A DNA stretch of 31,866 nucleotides from JBBRCE01 sp038205115 (GTDB lineage: Bacteria; Planctomycetota; Planctomycetia; Pirellulales; JBBRCE01): the NCBI GenBank assembly GCA_038205115.1, contig JBBRCE010000056.1, positions 1 to 31,866 of the forward strand, read 5' to 3'. The translations under genes and the position numbers were made by a program. Shown here piece by piece: positions 8,004-16,665 of the stretch (position 1 is its first letter; every line of letters starts with the position of its first letter). The notes beneath the pieces were generated by a model, which was given only the letters and a program-made list of their open reading frames with translations, was not told where the DNA came from and searched no databases.

Positions 8004-10892
8004 TCAACTCTCGCTCGCCAGCTTGGCCAGATGCTGCGCCCGTTGCTGCAGCGCGGTAGCCAGCACTACGCCGGTGCGGGAGTCGGATACGGCGGCCACT
8101 TGCTCGGGCGTTCCGCGGGCGATGACCTGCCCGCCCGCCTCGCCAGCGTCGGGGCCTAAATCAATGATGTAGTCGGCCGCCAGCATCATCTGCATATTGT
8201 GCTCGACGACAATCAGCGAGTGGCCGACGTCCAGCAGCGCTTCGAAACATTCCAGCAGCACGACAATATCGGAGAAGTGCAGGCCGGTGGTGGGTTCGTC
8301 GAGGATGAACAGCGTGCGGCGGCGCTTGGCTTCGCTCATGTAGCCGGCTAGCTTGAGCCGCTGCGCCTCGCCACCGGAGAGCGTGTTGGCAGGCTGCCCG
8401 AGCCGCAAATAATCCAAGCCCACATCGATCAGCCGCTTGAGCGTTTTTTGTACTTTGAGACTGCCGCGAAAAAACGTAAACGCCTCGCGGACCGTCATCT
8501 CCAGCACTTCGCTGATGTCGTGGTTGCGATATTTGACTTTGAGGATTTCCTTTTTGTAGCGGCGGCCTTGGCAGACGCTGCACTTCATGTAGACGTCGGC
8601 CAAAAACTGCATGTCGATTTCGATAAATCCATCGCCTTGGCATTCAGGGCAGCGGCCTTCTTCGCTATTGAAACTGAAGTGGCTAACGGTGAAGTTGTGC
8701 AGCTTTGCCTCCCCGGTTTCGGCGAACGCTTTGCGAATTTCGTCGAAGGCCTTGATATACGTCACCGGATTCGAGCGCGGCGAACGGCCGATGGCGCTTT
8801 GATCCACCAGCAGCACTTCATCGATCTGGCCATCGCCAATTACGTCGTCAAAATCCATCGGCTTGGGCGCGTCTTCGCGCAGGCGGCGCTTGAGCGCGGG
8901 ATAAAGCGTGTCTTCGACCAGCGTGCTTTTGCCCGAGCCGCTCACACCGGTCACCAGGCAGAGCACGCCCAGTGGAAATTCGGCGGTGACGTTTTTGAGA
9001 TTATTGCCGCGTGCGCCGACTAATCGCAGCCAGCCGCGACTGGTGGGCCGGCGCTTGGTTTTAGTCGAAACGCCGCGGCGACCGGCCAGGTAGTCGCCGG
9101 TGATGCTGGTGGTTTCTTCGGCCAGCATCTGCTCCAGCGTGCCTTGAAAAATCACTTCGCCGCCGCGCTCGCCGGCAAACGGTCCGATCTCGATGATCCG
9201 ATCCGCCGCCAGCAGCATCGAAGGTTCGTGCTCCACCACCACCACCGTATTGCCACGCTGCTTCAAGCCGCGAATGGCGTCGATCAACCGCTCCGTATCG
9301 CGGGGATGCAGACCGACGGAAGGTTCATCCAGCACGTACAGCATGTTGACCAGGCTGGAGCCCAGCGCGGACGTCAGCGCCACGCGTTGCGATTCGCCGC
9401 CACTGAGCGTTTTCAGCGTGCGATCTAGCGTCAAATAGCCGAGCCCTACATCGTCGACATAGCCCAGGCGGGCCACCACTTGTTCCAGCATCATTCGGCC
9501 GACGGTTCGATCGAAATCACTCAACGACAGTTGTTGGAAGAACAGCCGCGCGTCGTGAATTTTCAGATTGCTGGCCTCGGCGATGTTCAAGCCGCCGATC
9601 CGCACGGCCAGCGCCTCGGGACGCAGCCTCGCGCCGCCGCAACTCGGACACGGCCGGCCGCTTCGCCAACGACTGGCGAACACGCGCAAATGCATCTTGT
9701 ATTTGTGCCGATCCAGCCAAGCGAAAAATCCTCGCAGCCCGCCAAAGTTTCGCTCCGGCACGCCGTCGGCAATGATCTGCCGCTGCCGGGCACTGAGCTG
9801 ACTGTACGGCACGTCCAGCGGAAGATCGAAATCGCCGGCCAGCGCGATCAGTTCTTGCGCCTCGTGTTCGTACGCCGGCGTGGTCCAAGGCGCGATGGCG
9901 CCTTCGCGAATCGACTTTTTCTCGTCCGGCACCACCAGGTCCATATCGACGTCGATGACGTTGCCAAAACCCTCGCACTGCGGGCAAGCGCCCAGCGGAC
10001 TGTTGAAGCTGAACAGCCGCGGCTCGGGTTCGGGAAACTCGCGCCCACAACTGCCGCAGCGCCGCGCGCGGCTGAAGTTGAATCGCCAATAGCGACTGCC
10101 ATCGATTTCCAATGGCTGCCCACCGGCTTGCAGCGCGGTGTCTGGCGTTGCCTCGGATTGCACCAGCACCGCGCACGCGCCGCCGCCGTGGTTGAAGGCG
10201 GTTTCCAGCGAATCGCGCCAGCGCTGGGCCGAACCGACGGCCGTGGTCAGGCGATCGTCGACGATCAGAATTTGCGGCGCGGCAACCGACGCGGCCGCAG
10301 CGGCCAGCGAGTCGTCGGCCAGGTTGAGCATTTTGCCCGCCACGATCAATCGCAAAAAGCCCTGTTCTTTGAGCGTGGCCGCCAGAGTCTGCCAATCGTC
10401 GGCGGTTTGCGCGTTGACGCCGGGCAGCGGGTGGACGATCATCGCCCGCAGGCCGGCTGGCAGCGTTTGCACCGCGTCGGCGGCCGACTGCGGCGTATCG
10501 CGGCGAACTTCTTGCTGGCAATCAGGACAAATCACGCGACCAATCTTGGCGTACAGCAGACGCAGATAGTCGGTGGTGTCGGTCGATGTGCCGATCGTCG
10601 AGCGGTTGGAGCGACTGGTGTTGCGATGCGTTACGGCAATGGCGGGCGGAATGCCGTCGATGCGTTCTGCGTCGGGCTTTTCCAGCCGCTGCAAAAACTG
10701 GCGAGTGTAAGCCGAAAAGGTTTCGATGTAGCGACGTTCGCCCTCCGCGTAGAGCGTATCGAAAGCCAGGCTGGTTTTGCCGCTGCCGCTGACGCCGCAA
10801 AACACAACCAACTGGCGGTGCGGAATGTCGAGGTCGATGCCTTTGAGGTTATGCACCTCGACGCCCCGAAGTTCGATCTGCCGCTTGGCCAC
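8004..10892 (-). CDS. uvrA: Excinuclease ABC subunit A (UvrA), possibly a divergent paralogue
   Basis: This 962-residue protein is a full-length UvrA, the damage-sensing ATPase dimer of nucleotide excision repair that loads UvrB. Both ABC ATPase halves are present: Walker A GVSGSGKT near residue 33 and GVSGSGKS in the second half, signatures LSGGESQRV and LSGGEAQRL, and Walker B strands ending LDEPSVGLH and LDEPTTGLH. Zinc-binding pairs CGSC...CPQC and CPEC...CSVC are intact, and a UvrB-binding region after CPDC is retained. The first half deviates from the usual sequence at VTHRNTSRSNRSTIGTSTDT, where canonical UvrA has DQKTTSRNPRSTVGTVTE, so it may be a second UvrA copy in its genome. The start codon is GTG; no upstream ATG fits. 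Confidence 0.95.
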   Translation of the reverse strand: MAKRQIELRGVEVHNLKGIDLDIPHRQLVVFCGVSGSGKTSLAFDTLYAEGERRYIETFSAYTRQFLQRLEKPDAERIDGIPPAIAVTHRNTSRSNRSTIGTSTDTTDYLRLLYAKIGRVICPDCQQEVRRDTPQSAADAVQTLPAGLRAMIVHPLPGVNAQTADDWQTLAATLKEQGFLRLIVAGKMLNLADDSLAAAAASVAAPQILIVDDRLTTAVGSAQRWRDSLETAFNHGGGACAVLVQSEATPDTALQAGGQPLEIDGSRYWRFNFSRARRCGSCGREFPEPEPRLFSFNSPLGACPQCEGFGNVIDVDMDLVVPDEKKSIREGAIAPWTTPAYEHEAQELIALAGDFDLPLDVPYSQLSARQRQIIADGVPERNFGGLRGFFAWLDRHKYKMHLRVFASRWRSGRPCPSCGGARLRPEALAVRIGGLNIAEASNLKIHDARLFFQQLSLSDFDRTVGRMMLEQVVARLGYVDDVGLGYLTLDRTLKTLSGGESQRVALTSALGSSLVNMLYVLDEPSVGLHPRDTERLIDAIRGLKQRGNTVVVVEHEPSMLLAADRIIEIGPFAGERGGEVIFQGTLEQMLAEETTSITGDYLAGRRGVSTKTKRRPTSRGWLRLVGARGNNLKNVTAEFPLGVLCLVTGVSGSGKSTLVEDTLYPALKRRLREDAPKPMDFDDVIGDGQIDEVLLVDQSAIGRSPRSNPVTYIKAFDEIRKAFAETGEAKLHNFTVSHFSFNSEEGRCPECQGDGFIEIDMQFLADVYMKCSVCQGRRYKKEILKVKYRNHDISEVLEMTVREAFTFFRGSLKVQKTLKRLIDVGLDYLRLGQPANTLSGGEAQRLKLAGYMSEAKRRRTLFILDEPTTGLHFSDIVVLLECFEALLDVGHSLIVVEHNMQMMLAADYIIDLGPDAGEAGGQVIARGTPEQVAAVSDSRTGVVLATALQQRAQHLAKLASES

Positions 10893-10980
10893 GTGCTGCG
10901 TCCCTGCCTACGAAAATGACTCGTTACGAATCTTTCATGATAACGAGCCCGGCAGGGCGCAGAATAGTGGGCGGCACTGC

Positions 10981-11256
10981 TCAGCGTGCCGGCGACGCCG
11001 CGCAGCGAGGGCAGAGTAATTCGAATTCGCCGCACGTTCGCCAGCCGAGAGCATGAACGCTGGGAGCGATTGCGTTTGCCCAAGCCGCCGCATCGGCCTC
11101 ACACAGGGCGTCCCATTCTGACGTCAGGCTGTGAATCTTCAAATCGTCGCCGCACGTCTCGCACTGGCATAACAGGCAGAACCACAGCGCCCAGGCAACG
11201 GCCGCGACGGAATTACCGACTTCTGCTCCGTGCTGATCCGCGCCGAAATTGCTCAC
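10981..11256 (-). CDS. Small putative zinc-ribbon protein
   Basis: The 91-residue product has two Cys pairs, CETC near residue 33 and CPRC near residue 82, plus additional Cys and Trp residues between them. This spacing suggests a metal-binding fold. The segment GWRTCGEFELLCPRCA resembles small cytoplasmic proteins of unknown function. The chosen start is GTG at 11256, which overlaps the stop of a short upstream membrane ORF as GTGA. The true start could be internal, because the first 30 residues are less convincing. It lies 88 bp upstream of uvrA on the same strand. No function is assigned. Confidence 0.55.
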   Translation of the reverse strand: MSNFGADQHGAEVGNSVAAVAWALWFCLLCQCETCGDDLKIHSLTSEWDALCEADAAAWANAIAPSVHALGWRTCGEFELLCPRCAASPAR

Positions 11257-11402
11257 GAAACGCCCTGCTCAGCAAGATTTGATTTATCGCGCTCTTCCAA
11301 TTTGCTAAACCGCATTTCTTGCGAACGTAATACGCCCGAGGTGATTGCGCCAATGACACCCGGCATACCGAGCACGATCGAAATTGGGACTGCGATCTGC
11401 AC
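11253..11402 (-). CDS. Short membrane ORF overlapping the zinc-ribbon gene
   Basis: A 49-residue frame starts at GTG 11402. It begins MQIAVPISIVLGMPGVIGAI, a likely transmembrane segment, and ends in a charged tail (about residues 26-45). Its TGA overlaps the GTG of the next gene by four bases (GTGA), as in coupled genes. The frame stays open upstream to 11483 with protein-like sequence but no standard start codon, so the N-terminus is uncertain or has been lost by mutation. No family was recognised. Confidence 0.4.
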   Translation of the reverse strand: MQIAVPISIVLGMPGVIGAITSGVLRSQEMRFSKLEERDKSNLAEQGVS

Positions 11403-11664
11403 CGTGACCCCAGAGAACTGGCGCGCGGACAGCGCATGTTTGGGAACGGTGCCCAGCGTCTTGGGAAAGTACGATGATTTCAGTCAATCTTATCATTCGC
11501 CTGCGAAAAAGTCGTCAAATATGATCGCCCGAGGATGATTGGGCAAACCACAATCCTTGAAGGGCTGCGGCCAATATGTTCTGCTAATGGTCACTGCCGG
11601 TAAACACTTATTGTAACCCCACCCCGGTTGGTTGGCGGGTACTGGTTGGGACTGCTGGATTGCC

Positions 11665-13161
11665 ATGAGTGATACGCATTTGCCGGAGGATTTCGCTCAG
11701 TGGCCCAAGGACCCACACGAGTTGCTGCAAGTGCCGGAGCGCGTCGATCGCCGCGCGCTGCGCGGCGCGTATACCAAGTTGATTCGGCAGTTTAAGCCAG
11801 AGCATTTTCCGGATCATTTTCAGGCCTTGCGACAAGCCTACGAGCAACTGCTGCAAATTGTCGCATGGCGCGAAAAATTCGAAAGAGCGGACGATCGGGA
11901 ATCGAGCGCCACCAAAGATTCGACCCCCACGATGTTAATGCCAGAAGTGGTGCCCGACGCGCCGCTGGATCAAGCCGCGGCAGACGACGCCGCGACGTTC
12001 GGCCGCGACGACCAGCCAGCTGCTCCCTTGCGTCCGCGAATCGTGCCGCTGGCCGAAGAGCTCGATCAACTCTGGCAGCAAAGCTGCGACGGCGACGAGG
12101 CCGGCGCTTATCGACGATTGGTCGAATTGGAGCAGCACTTTCCGGGCAATGCGGATATCTGCATCCGGCTGTATTGGCTGCTGGTGGTTGCACCGGAAGT
12201 GCAGCCAGGTCGGTCGCCGCGAGATTGGCTGGTGACGGGTCTGGCCGCATCGCAGTTGCGCGGACCGCTGCTGGAACTGTACCGCCGCGAGTTGTTACGG
12301 CATCCGATCGAAGCGGCCAGCGATCGCTGCCGCAATCTGTTGAACACCACGGACGACGCCCAGCGGTTGTCGCGTCTGGCCGATCTGCGCTGGACGGCGG
12401 CTGGCAAAATGATGCGTTACGAGCTGATTGTCAAAGACGTGGATGATTTGCGGCCGCGGATTGTGATGCAGGCAGAAGAACTTTGGGGCCGGCTGTTACT
12501 TTCCGCCTGCGATCAGTTGGCCTGGAGCGATGAGCCGCGCTATCGGGCGAAACTGACCGAACTGTGCCAAGAAGTCGAGAGCCTGCACCCGGTGCTGACA
12601 TCGTTGCGGCAACAGTTGGAGCGGTTGGATTTGTTGATGGCGTTGAGCGAGGGCTGGCTGAAGCACGCGCCAAAATCAACGCTCAGCGCGCAATTGCACT
12701 TCATTATGCCACTGACCTGGAACGGCACGCGCGAAGAATTGCAGCGCGCCTTGACGCCGCTGGTTGCAGCGCTGTTACTGCAACCCAGCGACGCCTTGGC
12801 CGTGTTTGACGAAGTTTGGAGCGTCAGCCGGCCGATGTTAGCGCACTTTGGCGATTGCTTGCCGGCGCTGCAACACCCCGAAGACGACGCCAATGGCCCC
12901 GTCGATCCACGCGAAATCAACGAAGTTCGCGCGCTGGCCGTAACGCTCGTCCAGCAATTTCGCGATAAGCCCTACCAACACTTTCGGCGAATCATGCTGC
13001 GATTTTGCCTGCGCGAAATGCTCGGTCCGGAAAAAGTCGCCGCGGCCATCAGTGGGCAACCGCACATGTCGATCCCTGGCGCGCCCGACCTGGCCGAGGC
13101 TCTGATGGGCGACTTGCCGCTGCGGATTCTCTGCCACATGCATCGCATTTACTGGTCTTAG
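11665..13161 (+). CDS. J-domain-like protein lacking the HPD motif
   Basis: The 498-residue protein starts at the ATG at 11665, giving MSDTHLPEDF; a start 11 codons upstream is less likely. Residues about 15-66 match a J domain: DPHELLQVP, a helix ending YTKLIRQF, then a loop and HFQALRQAYEQLL. The loop that should contain His-Pro-Asp reads Lys-Pro-Glu (residues 44-46), so stimulation of DnaK's ATPase by the usual route is doubtful. The remaining 430 residues are mostly helical and could form a TPR-like or scaffold region; no repeats were verified. No signal peptide or membrane helix is present. The gene stands alone and converges with the endonuclease-fold gene. Confidence 0.7.
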   Translation: MSDTHLPEDFAQWPKDPHELLQVPERVDRRALRGAYTKLIRQFKPEHFPDHFQALRQAYEQLLQIVAWREKFERADDRESSATKDSTPTMLMPEVVPDAPLDQAAADDAATFGRDDQPAAPLRPRIVPLAEELDQLWQQSCDGDEAGAYRRLVELEQHFPGNADICIRLYWLLVVAPEVQPGRSPRDWLVTGLAASQLRGPLLELYRRELLRHPIEAASDRCRNLLNTTDDAQRLSRLADLRWTAAGKMMRYELIVKDVDDLRPRIVMQAEELWGRLLLSACDQLAWSDEPRYRAKLTELCQEVESLHPVLTSLRQQLERLDLLMALSEGWLKHAPKSTLSAQLHFIMPLTWNGTREELQRALTPLVAALLLQPSDALAVFDEVWSVSRPMLAHFGDCLPALQHPEDDANGPVDPREINEVRALAVTLVQQFRDKPYQHFRRIMLRFCLREMLGPEKVAAAISGQPHMSIPGAPDLAEALMGDLPLRILCHMHRIYWS

Positions 13162-13213
13162 CGCATCCTGCGGCGCAACGGCAGTCAAACGCCCTCGTGG
13201 GCAACCCAATGCA

Positions 13214-14227
13214 TTAGCGGCGCCCGGTCAGCGCGGCGAGTTGGCTATCGTGGGTGCGGCCTTCGTAGCTGCTGAACTCGGCCCAGACGGGAAAGTGGTC
13301 GGAAATTTCCAGCGCCTGCTCCGTCGACAGGTTGTATTCGCGAACCATGTCTACCACTCCGGCGCGGCCGGTGAATTCGACCGTGGCGGAAGCATTGAAG
13401 AGCAAGTTATCGACCAAGCGGTCGCGGCGGGTAGTCGACGGCATGCCAGAAACGGCGGCCTCCAGATGTGGCAGTCGGCCCAGCAGGCCGAGATGTTTCG
13501 AATCGGCGTTGAAATCGCCGAGCATGATCACGTCGTCTTCGCGGCGACCGTCGTCGCGCACCGCGCGAAAGACGTTGGCCAGCGAATCGTTTTCCTGCAC
13601 CGAGGTGTTGGTGTCGCAGTGCACGGCCACCAGCGTGAACGTGAATGCCTGTTTGGGGTTTGGTCCCTTGGCACGGAACCAGGCCACCAGCGGGTCGCGG
13701 TTCAAAACGCGATCCGGATCGGCCAAGGTGTAAACGCCAGCGCGATCGACTTCGACCGTGTCGCGATCAAAAAGATAAGCGAACTGCTCGGACTGGCCGT
13801 TGCGGCCGACGCGCGGACCAACCACAAAATCGTAATGCCGGCCGGCGGCGTTGGCGGCGGCGGTCAATCGCGGCAGCACGTCATCGCCACGCGAGCGAAT
13901 GTCCTCAATGGCCATGATGTCGAAGCGGCTAATCAGATTCGACAACACCTCGGTCACGCGGGGACTGGATAATTTGGCCGCGCCGAGTGATTGCAAATTG
14001 TAGGCGGCAATGCGGAGCGTGTCTCGACCCCCGCGGGGTGCCGCGCCAACGGCCAACACGCCGGTTTCGCTGTCGGCCAGATCGCCGCTGTTGAGTGACT
14101 GCGCGGCCACGGCGGCACGCGGCTTGACGCTCAGGCCGTTTTTGAATTGCACGTCGTACTTCGAACAAAACCAGCCGGCGAATCCGGCCAGCGCGCCCAC
14201 CAGGGCGAACTTCAAAAAACGTCGCAC
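13214..14227 (-). CDS. Membrane-anchored endonuclease/exonuclease/phosphatase-family protein
   Basis: This 337-residue protein starts at GTG 14227 and has an N-terminal hydrophobic segment (about residues 5-21) that likely anchors it outside the cytoplasm. Residues 70-320 form a DNase I/EEP fold. Recognisable active-site elements are Asn77 (AAYNLQ), Glu108 (IEDI), His203 (AVHCD), Asp238-Phe-Asn240 (GDFN), Asp273 near LVDNLLF, and the terminal SDH (Asp310-His311). Family members cleave phosphodiesters in nucleic acids, lipids or inositol phosphates; the substrate cannot be told from sequence. The active site looks complete. It is convergent with the J-domain gene, 52 bp away. Confidence 0.85.
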   Translation of the reverse strand: MRRFLKFALVGALAGFAGWFCSKYDVQFKNGLSVKPRAAVAAQSLNSGDLADSETGVLAVGAAPRGGRDTLRIAAYNLQSLGAAKLSSPRVTEVLSNLISRFDIMAIEDIRSRGDDVLPRLTAAANAAGRHYDFVVGPRVGRNGQSEQFAYLFDRDTVEVDRAGVYTLADPDRVLNRDPLVAWFRAKGPNPKQAFTFTLVAVHCDTNTSVQENDSLANVFRAVRDDGRREDDVIMLGDFNADSKHLGLLGRLPHLEAAVSGMPSTTRRDRLVDNLLFNASATVEFTGRAGVVDMVREYNLSTEQALEISDHFPVWAEFSSYEGRTHDSQLAALTGRR

Positions 14228-14715
14228 GGAATATGCCTCGCGCTTGCGTCGATCGAATCGAGAATCCTTCCGCCTTCTGATTCTTCGGTCCGGCGCGGGC
14301 GAAATTCTTATGCTGCCGGGCCGCAGTGGTACGACCGTTACTGCCCGCGCAATGCCACCAAAAACAGAAGCGTGCCTTGCCGGTAGTAGCGATTAGGCGG
14401 AATGGATTCGACGTTTGCGCGACGTCCGAAAGGGCGAGTCGCGTAACGCGCAACCGATTTAACGACTTTCGCCATCAGCCGGCTTGACCGCACGCTGGGC
14501 AGACCTAGATTTCCGTAACTCAGAAATTTGCGAGCGGTGCGCGTTAGGCGGCGTGACAGTCCGGCGTTCGTTTTGAGTGTGTGGACTGGACTCGAACAGC
14601 AGATTCTGCCCCAAAACGTGCGGCGGGCGAATCCGAATTCGACGGGCCAATGCGCTGAGGGCAAGCAACTCGGCGCGATGGCTGTCGCTAGCGCACAGCG
14701 TGCGACGAGATTTGA
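14228..14715. other. Intergenic gap upstream of the AAA+ gene
   Basis: This 488-bp gap lies between two divergently oriented genes. Open frames on both strands (for example 14338-14664 minus) have no recognisable domain. A string ATGGATTCGACG near 14407-14418 resembles the 5' signature of tmRNA, but no matching 3' tRNA-like half was found. Promoters for both genes presumably lie here; none stands out. Confidence 0.5.
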
Positions 14716-16275
14716 ATGCGAGAAACCGACGACTACTTACAAGCGCTGCTGAACCGCCTTGATGGCGGCAAAGGGCCGTCGCCTGCGCCTACGAGTCCGC
14801 CTCCGGCAACCAGTTCCGCGGCAGCCGTTGAAGCCACTGCCCCGGTCGTGCAGACGCAGCAGCCGACGGCAAGCCCAACTCCGCGGGGGTTGGAAAACGA
14901 TCTCGATTCGCAGATCGAACTGCTGAAAAAACGCTTGGCGTCGTTGCAGCGTCTGGACGATGAACCGCAAACCGCGCGGGTCGCGGCCAGTGGTCCGGCA
15001 CTTGCCAGCGACGGCCCATTTTTGCCGCCTATCACGCAGCAACTGGCCGACACGCGACTGACCGATTGCGAAATCGAAGCCCTGGTGCTGAAGTTCGTGC
15101 TCAACCAGGTTAACGCCAGCGGGCGTCAGATCTCCGATCAAACGCGGTTGCCGCTGGCTTGGCTCGACAAAATTCTGTTCAAGCTCAAAGCCGATCAATT
15201 GTTGGTACATAAGGGCGCGGCAGGGCTGGGCGATTACGTTTACCAACTCACGCAGCAAGGCAGCGCCGAAGCACGCCGGCAGATGACGCAGTGCAGCTAT
15301 TGCGGCGCGGCGCCGGTGCATTTGCAGGATTATATTGCCTCGGTCAAAGCGCAATCAGTCTCGCGGCAAGAGCCCACCAGCGAACAAATTGACGAAGTGT
15401 TTGGCGACTTGCTGGTCAGCGACAACGCCCGCAACCAGATTGGCCAGGCGATTCTCACCGGTCACGGCTTCTTCCTGTACGGTGCGCCGGGCAACGGCAA
15501 GACGAGCATCGCGGAACGCGTCTCGCGGGCATTTGGCCCGACGATTTGGATTCCGCGGGCCATCAGCATTGATGGCGAAATCATTCGTTTGTACGATCCT
15601 TGCCAGCATGTGGAGATGCCGGTCGAAGCGGACAATTCCGGCCTCGATCCGCGGACAATCGATCAGCGTTGGATTCGGATTCGGCGACCGACGATCATCG
15701 CCGGCGGCGAACTAACGATGGATCGGCTGGAGATCATGGTCAACAAGTTCACCGGCATCAACGAGGCGCCGTTGCAACTCAAAAGCAACTGCGGCACACT
15801 GGTGATCGACGACTTTGGCCGGCAACGCATGAACATTGCCGAGCTGCTCAATCGCTGGATCATTCCGCTGGATCGCCGGCACGACTACCTGAATTTGCCC
15901 AACGGCAAGACGGTGCAGTTGCCGTTCGACCAACTGCTGATTTTCTCCACCAATCTTCAGCCCCGCGACCTGGTGGACGAAGCGTTTTTACGCCGCATTC
16001 CCTACAAGATCGAAATTGCCGATCCCACCGAACGAGAATTTCGCGGTCTGTTCCGGCTCTACACCGAACGGCTCGGCTTGGAATATCAGGACGAAGCGGT
16101 CGACGATCTGATACGCCGGCATTATTTGGAACGCCAGCGACCGTTTCGATTTTGCCAACCCCGCGACTTGCTGTTGCAGGTTCGCAGCTACTGCAAGTTC
16201 AACAAGCTCCCGCTGGCGCTTTCGCGGCAGGCGTTTGACGTGGCGGTGAGCAATTATTTTGCAGTCGTCGAGTAG
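14716..16275 (+). CDS. AAA+ ATPase with winged-helix-like N-terminal region
   Basis: This 519-residue cytoplasmic protein has three visible parts. Residues 1-110 are a Pro/Ala/Thr-rich linker with a coiled stretch near 58-82. Residues about 112-190 resemble a winged-helix domain (LPLAWLDKILFKLKADQLLV), followed by CSYC at 193-196, half of a possible zinc site. The AAA+ core runs from about 225: Walker A GAPGNGKT (256-263), Walker B LVIDDFG (362-368), and a sensor-1-like segment LLIFSTNL. The C-terminal lid contains RRIPYKIEI and FCQPRDLLLQV. Between the Walker motifs is a long insert including PCQHVEMP. Such enzymes remodel protein or DNA complexes; the target is unknown. No Shine-Dalgarno precedes the ATG. 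Confidence 0.8.
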   Translation: MRETDDYLQALLNRLDGGKGPSPAPTSPPPATSSAAAVEATAPVVQTQQPTASPTPRGLENDLDSQIELLKKRLASLQRLDDEPQTARVAASGPALASDGPFLPPITQQLADTRLTDCEIEALVLKFVLNQVNASGRQISDQTRLPLAWLDKILFKLKADQLLVHKGAAGLGDYVYQLTQQGSAEARRQMTQCSYCGAAPVHLQDYIASVKAQSVSRQEPTSEQIDEVFGDLLVSDNARNQIGQAILTGHGFFLYGAPGNGKTSIAERVSRAFGPTIWIPRAISIDGEIIRLYDPCQHVEMPVEADNSGLDPRTIDQRWIRIRRPTIIAGGELTMDRLEIMVNKFTGINEAPLQLKSNCGTLVIDDFGRQRMNIAELLNRWIIPLDRRHDYLNLPNGKTVQLPFDQLLIFSTNLQPRDLVDEAFLRRIPYKIEIADPTEREFRGLFRLYTERLGLEYQDEAVDDLIRRHYLERQRPFRFCQPRDLLLQVRSYCKFNKLPLALSRQAFDVAVSNYFAVVE

Positions 16276-16352
16276 TCGCCCACGGGCGGTGATCGATTCG
16301 CGCCGCGAGGCCATTTCTTTGCCGCGCCCATAGCCAGCCACACGCGGTCGAT

Positions 16353-16358
16353 TACAAT
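16353..16358 (+). promoter_or_regulatory. Candidate -10 element, possible leaderless start
   Basis: TACAAT matches the -10 consensus in 5 of 6 positions and sits seven bases before the ATG at 16366. Transcription would therefore begin at or just before the start codon. No Shine-Dalgarno fits in between, and no good -35 is visible. It resembles the arrangement at 359-371. Confidence 0.35.
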
Positions 16359-16365
16359 AGTCGTG

Positions 16366-16572
16366 ATGCGAATGCTGTGTGGTGCCATCATGATTCTTGC
16401 CGGTTCGGTGTTAGCCGGACTCACGTTAATTGGCGAGGCCGTGTACCTGGGCATGACCCATCACGATGTGGCCGAGATCTTCAGCAAACGGCTGTACGTG
16501 GCCGCGTTGGTTTTCGCATTTAGTGGGCTGTGTTTTGTACTGTGGGGCGCGGCAACGGATTCGCAAAAATAG
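16366..16572 (+). CDS. Small two-helix membrane protein
   Basis: From the ATG at 16366 the product has 68 residues. Two hydrophobic segments are clear: about residues 3-24 (AIMILAGSVLAGLTLIGEAV) and 44-62 (LYVAALVFAFSGLCFVLWG), joined by a polar loop with MTHHDVAEIFSKR. A GTG one codon upstream (16363) is an alternative start. No family was recognised. It lies 90 bp after the AAA+ gene on the same strand, but the -10-like box directly upstream suggests its own transcript. Confidence 0.6.
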   Translation: MRMLCGAIMILAGSVLAGLTLIGEAVYLGMTHHDVAEIFSKRLYVAALVFAFSGLCFVLWGAATDSQK

Positions 16573-16665
16573 TTAGTGCCGCACAATATTCGCGTTTTGA
16601 TTCGCCGATTTTAGATCACTTGTGAACTCGTAAAGCTGTGGCGCACGCTTGCAAGCGCCCGACGA

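Noticed and set aside
9480..10919. Long 479-codon plus-strand frame.
   Set aside because: It is entirely antisense to the unmistakable uvrA gene and has no recognisable domain.
14396..14715. Possible tmRNA: ATGGATTCGACG near 14407 resembles the conserved 5' end.
   Set aside because: No 3' tRNA-like half, no complementary acceptor strand and no tag-peptide frame could be found downstream.
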